The notes under the pieces: generated by a model
Told to the model about the DNA's origin: nothing
Databases searched by the model: none
The model's input: only the letters and a program-made list of their open reading frames with translations
Assembly: GCA_016875875.1 (NCBI GenBank)
Contig: VGOP01000007.1
Location: 62,001 to 126,000 of the forward strand
Reading direction: 5' to 3'
DNA length: 64,000 bases
From: Chloroflexota bacterium
GTDB taxonomy: Bacteria; Chloroflexota; Dehalococcoidia; GIF9; UBA5629
Made by a program: the position numbers and the translations under genes
Part shown: positions 40,928-49,970 of the stretch, piece by piece
Position numbering within the stretch: position 1 is the stretch's first letter
Layout of the letters: the number at the start of each line of letters is the position of its first letter

Positions 40928-41016
40928 AGTTTAAACCAAATGTTGGCAAGTTGCAATATATCCACCTAGCTTCAGACGGACCTTTAGTCGCATCGGAGGT
41001 AGTACATTAGTCCTAG
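40928..41016 (-). promoter_or_regulatory. Promoter and CTAGGACTAA/GACTAAAGG boxes of the zinc-ribbon gene
   Basis: Reverse strand TTGCAA (40956-40951), 17-bp spacer, TAAACT (40933-40928). Upstream CTAGGACTAATGTAC (41016-41002) and GACTAAAGG (40989-40981), the same two words and near-same spacing as before the pilin. Confidence 0.5.
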
Positions 41017-41080
41017 GGGGTATGGGCAAAAATCTAAAATCAAAATGACAGATGAAAATGCAAAAATTATTTCCCTTGGC

Positions 41081-41174
41081 TGTCATTGCGAGCGAAGCGT
41101 GGCAATCTTTGCCTGTCACCGACGTTGGCTTTGTGCCGAGATCGCCACGGGGCTGACGCCCCTCGCGATGACAG
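41081..41174. repeat. Palindromic repeat, GTCATTGCGAG family
   Basis: TGTCATTGCGAGCGAAGCG to CCCCTCGCGATGACAG; close to the copy at 18616-18706. A+T-rich repeat fragments flank it (41030-41060, 41190-41225), and a CCCTCTCCTGTCAAGGGAGAGG hairpin is at about 41244. No gene in 40895-41277. Confidence 0.8.
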
Positions 41175-41277
41175 TCAAACGGTGTTTCGGTCATTGGAAT
41201 TTGGTGCTTAGGATTTAGGATTGAAATTCATCCTCACCCTGACCCTCTCCTGTCAAGGGAGAGGGAGGTACTTTTAT

Positions 41278-41306
41278 TTGACAAAGGCAGGGCGTTAGGA
41301 TACAAT
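41278..41306 (+). promoter_or_regulatory. Near-consensus promoter for the HTH gene
   Basis: TTGACA (41278-41283), exactly 17 bp, TACAAT (41301-41306). The expected start is near 41313, giving a short leader before ATG 41330. Confidence 0.7.
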
Positions 41307-41329
41307 TGTAGTTGTTTAAAGCAACAACA

Positions 41330-41533
41330 ATGATTGATTTACAGAATTATGTGAATGTACGTGAAGCAGCCCGGCAGATAGGCATACATGAGGAATCATT
41401 GCGGCGGCTTCTCAGGCTGGGTAGTCCGCCTGGGATGAAAATAGGTGGTCAGTGGTTCATTCGTAAAGAGCAGTTGGCTCTATTCACAACTACCTATGAT
41501 GCCAAGACTGGTAAGAGAAGGCACCTTATCTAA
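41330..41533 (+). CDS. Small helix-turn-helix (excisionase/MerR-like) protein
   Basis: 67 residues from ATG 41330 with no clear ribosome site. 'YVNVREAARQIGIHEESLRRLLRLG' and 'GMKIGGQWFIRKEQLALF' are the HTH_17 pattern of excisionase-like DNA-binding proteins, where the helix is followed by a wing and a Trp-Phe core. No integrase is next to it, so it is more likely a small regulator. It ends 27 bp before the large exported protein. Confidence 0.8.
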   Translation: MIDLQNYVNVREAARQIGIHEESLRRLLRLGSPPGMKIGGQWFIRKEQLALFTTTYDAKTGKRRHLI

Positions 41534-41560
41534 GGGTTTGTTCTTTATAGTGGTGTATTT

Positions 41561-44500
41561 ATGCGAAAATCAAAGAACATCGCTAGCCTGAGTATATTGC
41601 TAATTGCAGCGTTGCTCTTAAGCTTAATGCCTTTGGTTAGTGTTAAGCTGGTTTCGGCTGTTGAGCCTAGTATACTGAGTTGGTCTATCGTTGATACACC
41701 AAGGCCAGGCTTAGACAATAACGTCATAGCTAGCCCTTCGGAGATAAATGTCATCGCCATCGGTTCTGATGACAGGACCTTTTATGCGGTGGATATACCT
41801 GGCGATCCACCAGGAGGCACATATCCCGATGGCAAACTCCGTAAGTCGACCGATGGTGGCGTTACCTGGCTAGATGACTTAACCCGTTATCTAACTGCAG
41901 CTGGTGCCAATTTGCCTGTGTGGAATATTGCTGTAGCACCGGATGATGTGAACTTTTTGGTTGCTGTTACTGATGTACCAGGGGGTCCTCTTGGGCCACA
42001 GAGGGTGTTTGTCTCCAAGAATGGAGGGGCTACCTGGGATATGGCTATCACCGGGCTTGCTCTGGGTGTCGGCGAGTATATTAGCTGTGTTGATATTTCC
42101 ATGGACTACGGCGGCCAGCGTGATATTGCCATCGGTACTCGTGATGGCACTGGTGCTGCCAATGGCAGGGTGTGGGTGATGAAGGTGGCAGTGGGGGTCC
42201 CTAGTTGGGTGGACCAGAATTTGCCGCCGTCTGATGTGGTGGCGCTGAAGTTCTCGCCTACCTATGTTGGTGATAGCAGCCTGGTGGTTGTCTCATCGAC
42301 GGCTGCTGGCACCCATCTCAATCTGGGCATTCATGATACAGTTGGCAACACTACGACTTGGAATACCACTGTTGGTTATCCGGCTGGTGGTTTGCTGATT
42401 ACTGTCACCAATGCTGGGCAAGTTATAACCGGTGACTTGGAGTTGCCATCCGATTTCTCAGGGCAAACTCCTAGTCTGCGCCGCTATTATGTGAGCCTTG
42501 ACGCCTTTAATATTACTTACATTGGCGACATTTATCGGATTGACGATACCGTTGTTTCCTCGGTAAGAGATCCGAACACGGGCAGGATTTCCAGCATTGC
42601 CTATCGCGGTACCTATGGCGAGGGTGTGCTTCTGGCGGGCGAAGTTGCCCAATCTACCATCTCCCCTGGCAAAGTCCGTATCTGGCGAACCTCGAACCCC
42701 AACGCTACTGTGGGTATGCCAACCTGGTACCAGTCAAATGACCTTAAGTCGCCGACTGGCGGTGCTAATTCCAACTTTGCCAATGCCCAATTAGCCTGGA
42801 GTCCTGATGGCACAAGGGCGTACTGCGGCACCAGCTCGGCAAATCCGACGGCAGGGGGTACTGCTTGGGCCGTAACCCAGTGGCCGCGGGCATGGTTAAA
42901 TAGTGTTGCGCTTGATGAATCTGCATTCTCAGTCAGCCCTTATGCGCCCGCTTATGGACAGCTCCTCAGTCTGTTTGATATGACGGTAGATACCGACATC
43001 GGCAATATCTGGAACCAGCTCAGCCTTATAGATACCCAACTCAGCCTGCCTATTCCTTTTAACACCTCTTTCTTTTCCGATGTTGCCGTGCTAGAAGTTC
43101 CCGTGGTTACTGAGGAGGGAATTGCTGAAGATTACAATGTACTATATCTGGCTTCCATAAATCCTGATGTGGGTGGCTGGTTTGATAGTATCTGGCGGAG
43201 CACCAGTGACCCGCTGGGCAGAACCTGGGAGCGGATACTGTGCATCAACACTACAAATAATGACCTGATTCTTCGTGTTAAATCAACGGCTTATGATGAA
43301 GAAGTTAGGAGCAGGGTCATTGTCGGTGCCGACGTTGGCACTGACTGGGTGGTTTCTTCTGAGGACGAGAGGCAAGCATGGCTTGTCAGCCATTTAACAA
43401 ACGTGACTGACTTGGCACTGGCTAGCGATGAATTTATGTACATCCTGAACAACGCGGTGGTTTACCGGTACAATTGGATAGGTAATAGCTGGTCAAAAAC
43501 GCATGATGTGGATACCTTTATGGGTTCTGGGCATACCATCGCCGTGCCGCTGAAGAATCCTGCGAATGTCGGTGTAGGAACCGCAGACTGGGTGATAGTG
43601 GGTGAGGCTGGTCCACCTGCTGGCTCTGGCAGGGTGGCTTATGCCGATTTCTCCGCGCTGGCGTTGGTGAAGTTTGAACCGCCATTGGACAAGCGGGTTG
43701 ATGTGCCTATAGTCGGAAATGCCCATGTCATTGCAGATGACAGGTTTGAGCAGAACAAGATTGTGTATACTGCTACCCATGACATCACAGGTAACAGCGG
43801 CAAAATCTATCGATGGACAATTGATGAAAGCACCGACTGGGATGTGCTGGGGCCGCCAAATAGCGCTTTCTACGGGCTGGCCATGCGGAACGGTGTCCTT
43901 TATGGCGCATGGAATATTCCCACGGCTCCCCCACCGACTCCTAGTCCTCCTGGCGTTGACCGTACTCTCTTCTCTAGAGCTCATGTGCCGCCGCTTCTGG
44001 AATGGGATTACCTGACTGCGGGTCTGCCCCCACCACCAAATAGCGTTCTTTTCACTCGTGAACCCAGTGCCCTCAAAGTCTCGAGCAATGACTATAACGG
44101 CCTATGGGCAATCGATGACACTCAATACGACTGGACGAGTAGAGCAGGTTGCCTGTGGACATATGTTGATATGGTAGCTGTGCTTGGTCCTTGGACAACC
44201 ACGCCACCGAGCGGTGACTTTATTCCTGTTGACCCGGTGAGCGGTCGTGCCAATGAGGTAAACTTTGGGTGGCGGCAGCTCAGCTACGCCTCGGTATATG
44301 AGCTGCAGCTAGCCAAAGACAGCGATTTCAACATGGTAGTGCTGCTAAATGACGATATCATTCCGGCTGACCAGTTGGCGCCGGCATGCTACTTTTCGGC
44401 TGGTGGATTAGTTCCACTAGCAGCGTCAGCCTCTAGCATCGCCAGTTGGGGCAATCTCGAGAGTGGACATACCTACTACTGGAGGGTGAGAGCCAGAGCT

Positions 44501-45112
44501 GCCGCTACTGGTGAGATTGTCCGTAGTCCGTGGTCAGCAACAATGTATTTCACGGTAATGGCTGGCCTGCCGGTAAGGACGAAATATCCGACGCTTACAT
44601 TGTTTAGCCCGCCTTATGGTGTAAGAGGTGCTCCTCGTTCTCCAGGTTTCTCTTGGTCTTCAATGCCAGGGACCACAAAGTATGAATTCGTGCTGGCTAA
44701 GGATGCTGCGATGACACAGGTGGTTGTTAAAGATACCGTGTCGACAACGTCTTATGATTATGGTGACAAACTCGACTGGAATACCACCTATTTTTGGCAG
44801 GTGAAGGCAATGGAACCTGCGGTCAGCGATGCGAGCCCAATAGGCATCTTCACGGTGATAGCTGAAGAGAAGCCTGCAGAAACAGGACCGACAAAACCAT
44901 TGCCGGTTCCTTCCTGGGTTTGGGCAGTGATTGCGGTATGTTTTGCCCTGGTTGCTGCCATCATTGCATTTGCGATGGTAAGGCCTCGCTATGCCATCAG
45001 GCCAAGTGCTACAAGTGCTACTGCTGATGGTAAACTGGAGCCCATTGTTGGCAAGCAGCAGAATCCTATTGCCAGGTTAATCGGGCGGTGGCGGTACTTG
45101 AGAAAGCGTTGA
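41561..45112 (+). CDS. Large exported surface protein with BNR-like and fibronectin-like modules, C-terminal membrane anchor
   Basis: 1183 residues. Signal peptide 'ASLSILLIAALLLSLMPLVS' near residues 8-28. The long middle has sialidase/BNR-type Asp-box-like turns ('KSTDGGVTW', 'VSKNGGATWD') consistent with beta-propeller modules. Two fibronectin-III-like modules near the C terminus ('GHTYYWRVRARAA', 'NTTYFWQVKAMEP') precede a membrane helix 'VWAVIAVCFALVAAIIAFAMV' (about 1127-1147) and a basic tail, so it is anchored with the bulk outside. S-layer or cell-surface binding function is possible. No recognisable catalytic site was found. Confidence 0.75.
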   Translation: MRKSKNIASLSILLIAALLLSLMPLVSVKLVSAVEPSILSWSIVDTPRPGLDNNVIASPSEINVIAIGSDDRTFYAVDIPGDPPGGTYPDGKLRKSTDGGVTWLDDLTRYLTAAGANLPVWNIAVAPDDVNFLVAVTDVPGGPLGPQRVFVSKNGGATWDMAITGLALGVGEYISCVDISMDYGGQRDIAIGTRDGTGAANGRVWVMKVAVGVPSWVDQNLPPSDVVALKFSPTYVGDSSLVVVSSTAAGTHLNLGIHDTVGNTTTWNTTVGYPAGGLLITVTNAGQVITGDLELPSDFSGQTPSLRRYYVSLDAFNITYIGDIYRIDDTVVSSVRDPNTGRISSIAYRGTYGEGVLLAGEVAQSTISPGKVRIWRTSNPNATVGMPTWYQSNDLKSPTGGANSNFANAQLAWSPDGTRAYCGTSSANPTAGGTAWAVTQWPRAWLNSVALDESAFSVSPYAPAYGQLLSLFDMTVDTDIGNIWNQLSLIDTQLSLPIPFNTSFFSDVAVLEVPVVTEEGIAEDYNVLYLASINPDVGGWFDSIWRSTSDPLGRTWERILCINTTNNDLILRVKSTAYDEEVRSRVIVGADVGTDWVVSSEDERQAWLVSHLTNVTDLALASDEFMYILNNAVVYRYNWIGNSWSKTHDVDTFMGSGHTIAVPLKNPANVGVGTADWVIVGEAGPPAGSGRVAYADFSALALVKFEPPLDKRVDVPIVGNAHVIADDRFEQNKIVYTATHDITGNSGKIYRWTIDESTDWDVLGPPNSAFYGLAMRNGVLYGAWNIPTAPPPTPSPPGVDRTLFSRAHVPPLLEWDYLTAGLPPPPNSVLFTREPSALKVSSNDYNGLWAIDDTQYDWTSRAGCLWTYVDMVAVLGPWTTTPPSGDFIPVDPVSGRANEVNFGWRQLSYASVYELQLAKDSDFNMVVLLNDDIIPADQLAPACYFSAGGLVPLAASASSIASWGNLESGHTYYWRVRARAAATGEIVRSPWSATMYFTVMAGLPVRTKYPTLTLFSPPYGVRGAPRSPGFSWSSMPGTTKYEFVLAKDAAMTQVVVKDTVSTTSYDYGDKLDWNTTYFWQVKAMEPAVSDASPIGIFTVIAEEKPAETGPTKPLPVPSWVWAVIAVCFALVAAIIAFAMVRPRYAIRPSATSATADGKLEPIVGKQQNPIARLIGRWRYLRKR

Positions 45113-45349
45113 GGTGGCAACTTTGGCGGTAACCTGGAGTGGGTGCAATAATAAGTTGTGTTTTTACATTCCTATAGTTGCGGAGCGTTAATCTCACAAC
45201 TACATTAGAAAACGAGGTGGGGCTTTAGGGTGGACAAGTAATTACCGCTAATGTAAGATTGTAGTTGGATAAGCGAAGCAAATTATATCTTGCCTGGGAT
45301 ATCCGGAAGTAGCGAATCTTGATTTAGAAAAGTTGAAGGAGGTACTGCT

Positions 45350-46810
45350 GTGAAGTTGAACATGAGCTATCGCGCAATAGTCTTATTAATACTTGTTGTT
45401 TTTGTGGGTTGTATTCCCCCGCAACCGGCACCGGCGGTTACATTAGAGACACCAGCAGATAGCAGCATAGTTCCTTCCTTGACGCCTATGCTAGCGTGGA
45501 GCTGTACTGGGACTGCCAGTTCATATCACTTGCAGGTTGCAACTGATAGTAACTTTCAGGGCATAGTTATTGACGTAACACGTCTGACAGAGCTAAGCTA
45601 TGCCGTACCTTCGGGCAATTTAGTTTATGACCAGACCTATTATTGGCGGGTCAGTGCCAGCAGGGATAGTCAAACCTCAGGCTGGTCTCCATTCTGGTCC
45701 TTCAAGACCCGAGCTACTGTGGGCGGCGTAGCGGTAAATGCTTTGGTTGATGGTTCACCCTGGTCAGGGACAGTCAACTATGGTATAAGCGGACAAAAGG
45801 CATTTTCTGGCTTCTCTGTGCCCCAGACTTTTGGTGAGTCACCTGCCGGGACTTATACTTTGACCTATAATTATGGCGGTCCTCCTGGGGCAACGTTAGT
45901 CAGCATCACGCCATCGCCGACACAGACCGTCTCATCCGGTGGTGCTGTTACCTTCACTTTAAACTTTCATAAGGACCTCGCTGGCACCATAATCGTCAAT
46001 GCTGTGATGGACGGTGTGGCTTGGTCTGGACCAGTTAACTACACCATAACTGGGCCGATTGTAGATTCTAGCTCTTCTGTGTCCCAGGGCTTCAGCAACC
46101 AACCTGCCGGTACTTACACTTTGACCTATAATTATGGTGGTCCCACTGGTGCAACGTTAATCAGTATTACACCATCACCGGTTCAGCCTTTGGCTACTGG
46201 TGGTGCCATAACCTTCACCTTGAACTTCCACAGACAGCAAGTGGCTGGGGTTGTAATGGTAAATGCCACGCTTGATGGTGCACCATGGCGAACAGCTATT
46301 GGTTCAGGACCAATAAACTATTCCATAACCGGGTCAAAGTCAGATGCTAGTTCCACCATGCCTGATACCTTTGCCAATTGCCCTCCTGGACTCTATACAC
46401 TCGTTTATAACTCTGGTGGCCCAATAGGAGCGACTTTAGCCAGCATTACACCTTCTCCATCACAGAACCTGCCTTCTGGCGGTACCATAGTCTTCACCAT
46501 GAATTTCTATGGACAGGCTAAGGGTATTGTAACAGTTGTGGCGGCTATTGATGGTGAGCCATGGTCAGGGTCTGTCAGTTATACTGTAGTCGGACCATAT
46601 GTGGATTCTAGCTATTCGGTACCTGAGACTTTTAGCAATTGTCCTCAAGGAATTTATACTGTGAGCTATACTTCAGGCGGCCCGCCGTCGACGGTGTTAG
46701 ACGGAATCACACCAGTACCAACGCAGAGTTTACCGCCAGGTGGTTCCTTGACTTTCACTTTGAATTTTCGTTTTGTAGGTGTACCAGAACCGCCGTTGCT
46801 AGGCGAGTAG
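45350..46810 (+). CDS. Exported lipoprotein with one fibronectin-like module and four tandem ~88-residue repeats
   Basis: 486 residues, GTG start with AAGGAGGT. A lipobox-like 'VFVGCIPP' places the lipid Cys near residue 21. A fibronectin-like module ('YDQTYYWRVSASRD') is followed by four repeats beginning at 'GVAVNALVDGSPWSG', 'GTIIVNAVMDGVAWSG', 'GVVMVNATLDGAPWRT' and 'GIVTVVAAIDGEPWSG', each ending in a 'TPSPxQxxxxGGxxxFTLNF' segment. The repeats look like stacked beta sandwiches projecting from the surface. It shares the fibronectin module with the preceding gene. The 237-bp gap between them and the 295 bp after it (46811-47105) show no gene. Confidence 0.75.
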   Translation: MKLNMSYRAIVLLILVVFVGCIPPQPAPAVTLETPADSSIVPSLTPMLAWSCTGTASSYHLQVATDSNFQGIVIDVTRLTELSYAVPSGNLVYDQTYYWRVSASRDSQTSGWSPFWSFKTRATVGGVAVNALVDGSPWSGTVNYGISGQKAFSGFSVPQTFGESPAGTYTLTYNYGGPPGATLVSITPSPTQTVSSGGAVTFTLNFHKDLAGTIIVNAVMDGVAWSGPVNYTITGPIVDSSSSVSQGFSNQPAGTYTLTYNYGGPTGATLISITPSPVQPLATGGAITFTLNFHRQQVAGVVMVNATLDGAPWRTAIGSGPINYSITGSKSDASSTMPDTFANCPPGLYTLVYNSGGPIGATLASITPSPSQNLPSGGTIVFTMNFYGQAKGIVTVVAAIDGEPWSGSVSYTVVGPYVDSSYSVPETFSNCPQGIYTVSYTSGGPPSTVLDGITPVPTQSLPPGGSLTFTLNFRFVGVPEPPLLGE

Positions 46811-47105
46811 CCTTGGGTTGGCATCGGAGGGTATGGAAGGCTAATTAAATATATAACAGCTCATTCCAAAAGGTCACTGAATAGCCACTTTTTATCAACT
46901 TGGTAGCCCACATTGGAAGGATTCCGAACTCTTATTTGGGAAGAAACAACTCGTTCCAGCCTTGCAGCAGTTGCTTTTAACGTATATGTCGGATTCGTTA
47001 CCACAGTGCTAAACACGGCAATATTGTCTTGTGGTTCGTAGCTAGTTCGTAGCTGGTGGGCTGGTAGTTCGGCGTCTAGCTAATAAACCCAAATACAGAA
47101 AGTTT

Positions 47106-47912
47106 CTAATTTTCCTTTCCGCTTCTTGGCTCTGTGAATCTGAGGAATCTGAAGCCTGCGTCGAAGTACTTTCGACGTCTTAAATGACCGTACTTGCTGT
47201 CCCATTGTCCAGATTGTAAGTCGTGTTGAAGTCGTTTCAATCCGCGTTCGACGGCGGCGGGAGAGGCCAAGGCAAAACCTGATGTGTTCTGCCTCATTTG
47301 AGCATCAAAATACATTTCCGGCTTTGCCCACGCTGAACACATATTCCTGTCGGCCAAATCCGGTGGTAGAGGGAACTTCTTGATTAGTGTTTGCCATTTA
47401 CCGGTCCCAGAAATAATACCAGCGACTTCATCGATTGGTGGGAACACCTTAAAAACATGCTGGGCAATTTCTGGAAAGTAATCATCAAACCAGAATTGCT
47501 CGCTTTTTCGAGGGTCCATGGTAAATATCACAATAGGCCCGTTAGGGCAAATGCGATACATTTCCCTTGCGGCACGTGGAATATCGGGGAAATGATGAAG
47601 AGCCAGGATTATGATAATTCCATCTACTGAATTGTTCTTAAGTGGGATTGCTTCCGCTGAACCGGACAGCCAGTGTACTCGCGGGTTGGGAATTGCTTGC
47701 CTACGCATTTTCCCCGATGGTTCGACAGCTTCGAGTTTGTAGCCAAGGTCTGCGAGGGCATTGCTGTAGTTTCCCGTCCCTGCACCGACATCGGCGATTG
47801 CTGAGCCTAATGGAAGCTCAAGCAACTCTTTGATGACCGCTAGAACGCGATGATCAGCAGTCCGGTTTTGGTTATAGTTTCTACCGATTGAGTCGTAAGT
47901 AGTCGAGTTCAC
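47106..47912 (-). CDS. Class I SAM-dependent methyltransferase
   Basis: 268 residues from GTG 47912 (TTGAGGAGGAAG upstream). The SAM motif I 'IADVGAGTGNYSNAL' at about residue 40, motif II 'LEAVEPSGKMRRQA' and 'NNSVDGIIIILALHHFPD' follow the UbiE/Methyltransf_11 pattern. Substrate unknown; small-molecule or lipid methylation is likely. It stands alone between spacers and does not seem linked to neighbours. Confidence 0.85.
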   Translation of the reverse strand: MNSTTYDSIGRNYNQNRTADHRVLAVIKELLELPLGSAIADVGAGTGNYSNALADLGYKLEAVEPSGKMRRQAIPNPRVHWLSGSAEAIPLKNNSVDGIIIILALHHFPDIPRAAREMYRICPNGPIVIFTMDPRKSEQFWFDDYFPEIAQHVFKVFPPIDEVAGIISGTGKWQTLIKKFPLPPDLADRNMCSAWAKPEMYFDAQMRQNTSGFALASPAAVERGLKRLQHDLQSGQWDSKYGHLRRRKYFDAGFRFLRFTEPRSGKEN

Positions 47913-48280
47913 ATCTTCCTCCTCAAGTACTGCTGGTACCTAAAGAGCACTACTCAATCCCTTTAGTCCTGCTAACAGAGTCTACCATCCGCTGGTGTAG
48001 GGTTCAAAATCGCTAGGGCAAACTAGTCCCCGTCATATTAAGTCTTCTCCGCCGAGTGGTGAAATTCTCCTAGGACAAGAGAGTTTTTCACATTCTTATT
48101 TCTTCGCTCTGTCTCTGGACGGGGTGATAATTTAGCTAGTTCTTGAAATTTTACCTTATGGCTTCTTGTTGAACGGAGCTAGATTGCACAACATTCAGAA
48201 TTATTTAGCACAGCTGAAAACGCTGTCAATTTGAGTGGTGAGTAGTAGTTACAAACGATTTGTAAACTTTTGCAAGCAGT
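47913..48280. other. Spacer without a recognised feature
   Basis: 368 bp between the methyltransferase start and the tRNA-Glu gene. I see no gene, repeat-family copy or convincing terminator. Confidence 0.5.
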
Positions 48281-48357
48281 TGGTAGCGCATACCGGATTC
48301 GAACCGGTGATCTCCGCCTTGAGAGGGCGGCGTCCTAAACCCCTAGACGAATGCGCC
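48281..48357 (-). tRNA. tRNA-Glu (CTC)
   Basis: Full cloverleaf on the reverse strand including encoded CCA. Acceptor GGCGCAT pairs with ATGCGCT (one G-T), anticodon loop CTCTCAA gives CTC, T arm has the GGTTCGAATCC core. Confidence 0.93.
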
Positions 48358-48379
48358 GTATAACCCTGATTTATTAGCT

Positions 48380-48453
48380 TGGCTGGGGATCCAGGATTCG
48401 AACCTGGCCTTACGGATCCAGAGTCCGCTGTCCTACCGCTAGACGAATCCCCA
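48380..48453 (-). tRNA. tRNA-Gln (CTG)
   Basis: Full cloverleaf on the reverse strand with encoded CCA. Acceptor TGGGGAT pairs with ATCCCCA, anticodon loop CTCTGGA gives CTG, T-loop GGTTCGAATCC. Located 22 bp upstream of tRNA-Glu, likely one transcript. Confidence 0.93.
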
Positions 48454-48532
48454 AACCTGTTTGGGATTATAGCAAAGGGTTGCCAGCAAGACAAGCTGAC
48501 TGCTATACTCAGCTAAAAGGTGTTGAGCGACT

Positions 48533-49225
48533 TTGTTTGATTGGCAGGCTCTGCAACAGGATATCGGGATGACCTTTCGGGATACATCTCTACTTCAACA
48601 GGCTTTTGTCCATTCCTCTTATATCAATGAAAATCCAGGTTTTCATCTCCCCGACAACGAGCGCCTTGAGTTCCTCGGCGATGCTCTATTGAGCTTCATT
48701 GTTGCGGAGAAGCTATATCACGAGTTTCCACATTTTGGCGAAGGTGAACTGACTGAAATACGCATTTTGTTGATTCGGCAGGAGACTTTGGCTCAGCTTG
48801 CTTTAACGCTTAACCTTGGTGATTACCTCCATCTAGGAAAAGGGGAAGAAGCAACAGGTGGGCGAGAAAGGCAAACCAACCTCGCCGATGCCTTTGAAGC
48901 CTTGATTGGCGCTATATTTCTCGACCAGGGGCTGGATACTGCTAGGGATTTCGTTGTGGGTAAGCTTGGTAGTCATCTTGAACGGGTAAGGGCCGAGGGA
49001 ATAGGTCGAAACTACAAAGCTCTGTTACAGGAGTTCACGCAAGCTAAATTTAAGCAGCTTCCGACTTATCGAATTGTGGAGGCTTCGGGCCCAGACCATG
49101 ATAAAGGCTTCATTGTTGAGGTGGTGCTTGGGGATAGAGTGTTGGCGGCAGGCTCAGGGAAAAGCAAAAGAGCTGCTGAGATGGAAGCTGCGCGTCTAGC
49201 CTGGGGGCAATTAGCGACTGACTGA
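48533..49225 (+). CDS. rnc: Ribonuclease III
   Basis: 230 residues. The catalytic signature 'NERLEFLGDALLSFIVAE' carries the metal-binding Glu and Asp, with the second acidic group at 'DAFEALIGAIFLDQG'. A double-stranded-RNA binding domain occupies the C terminus ('NYKALLQEFTQAKFKQLPTYRIVEASG' region to 'KSKRAAEMEAARLAW'). Cuts structured rRNA and mRNA precursors in the cytoplasm. A TTG start at 48533 is the only in-frame start close to the usual N terminus, with AAAAGGTG upstream. Confidence 0.95.
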   Translation: MFDWQALQQDIGMTFRDTSLLQQAFVHSSYINENPGFHLPDNERLEFLGDALLSFIVAEKLYHEFPHFGEGELTEIRILLIRQETLAQLALTLNLGDYLHLGKGEEATGGRERQTNLADAFEALIGAIFLDQGLDTARDFVVGKLGSHLERVRAEGIGRNYKALLQEFTQAKFKQLPTYRIVEASGPDHDKGFIVEVVLGDRVLAAGSGKSKRAAEMEAARLAWGQLATD

Positions 49226-49253
49226 GTCCTTCAAATTCGTGTAAAGCGCCGCA

Positions 49254-49901
49254 TTATAGTGCCGGCTGCAATACTATAATTTCAGTCGCCTCTGGCAGCT
49301 CGCCTACCTTAAATTCTATCTCGCTGGAATTAAGCTTCTTTACGTTTTTCTTATCAGCCAGAAAGTCCTCAATTGTGTTTAGCGGCCAGTCACATTTAGG
49401 TGTCTTGCAGTGCATGGGTATGACGACCTTGGACTTCAGGTCATCACTCACTGTGCTTGCCATCTTGGCATCAATGGTGAAAACACCGCCAATTGGGATG
49501 AACAATATGTCTACATCACCGATCTCATCGATTTGTTCCTTGCTGAGTCTATGTCCTAGGTCACCTAGATGGCAGAGTTTTATCCCATCCACGGAAAAGC
49601 AGAATATCGTGTTGCCCCCACGTTCTTTTCCTTGGGATTCGTCGTGGTGGCTAGCGATATTCTTGAATTGAATTCCTTTGACATTCTTTACTCCGCTCCC
49701 TGTGATGACTTCGGGTTTGCCTGGCACCGATGAGATGTTGTTGTGGTCAAAGTGGTCATGACTCATTGTAACAATGTCGGCAGTTTCGCTGACCGGAGCA
49801 TAACTGAGTCCACTACCTTGAGGATAAGGGTCGGTAATAATCTTGAGGCCAGTCTCAGAGCTAATCAGGAAAGAAGCATGTCCAAGCCATTTTACCTTCA
49901 C
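49254..49901 (-). CDS. MBL-fold metal-dependent hydrolase (UlaG-like)
   Basis: 215 residues from GTG 49901, chosen because AAGGAGGTG lies just upstream; a longer frame has no ribosome site. 'VKWLGHASFLIS' opens the beta-lactamase fold, 'TMSHDHFDHNN' is the metal motif (H-x-H/D-H variant SHDHFDH), with 'LCHLGDLGH' and 'IPMHCKTPKCDWP' giving later metal ligands. Family members hydrolyse phosphodiesters or lactones; substrate unknown. Convergent with rnc and near pepA. Confidence 0.88.
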   Translation of the reverse strand: MKVKWLGHASFLISSETGLKIITDPYPQGSGLSYAPVSETADIVTMSHDHFDHNNISSVPGKPEVITGSGVKNVKGIQFKNIASHHDESQGKERGGNTIFCFSVDGIKLCHLGDLGHRLSKEQIDEIGDVDILFIPIGGVFTIDAKMASTVSDDLKSKVVIPMHCKTPKCDWPLNTIEDFLADKKNVKKLNSSEIEFKVGELPEATEIIVLQPAL

Positions 49902-49970
49902 AGTACACCTCCTTGTACTTGATTCAAAAACCAATATGTAGGTAGATATTCGAGTTTACTTATTTCTATT

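Noticed and set aside
16611-41174. Palindromic repeats as CRISPR arrays
   Set aside because: They are single hairpins in separate spacers with no regular spacer units or cas genes.
41330-41533. Excisionase of a mobile element
   Set aside because: HTH_17-type motif fits, but no integrase or attachment repeat lies nearby, so a regulator role is more likely.
48249-48494. Open frame across the tRNA-Glu/tRNA-Gln pair
   Set aside because: It runs through two complete tRNA genes and has no protein-family pattern.
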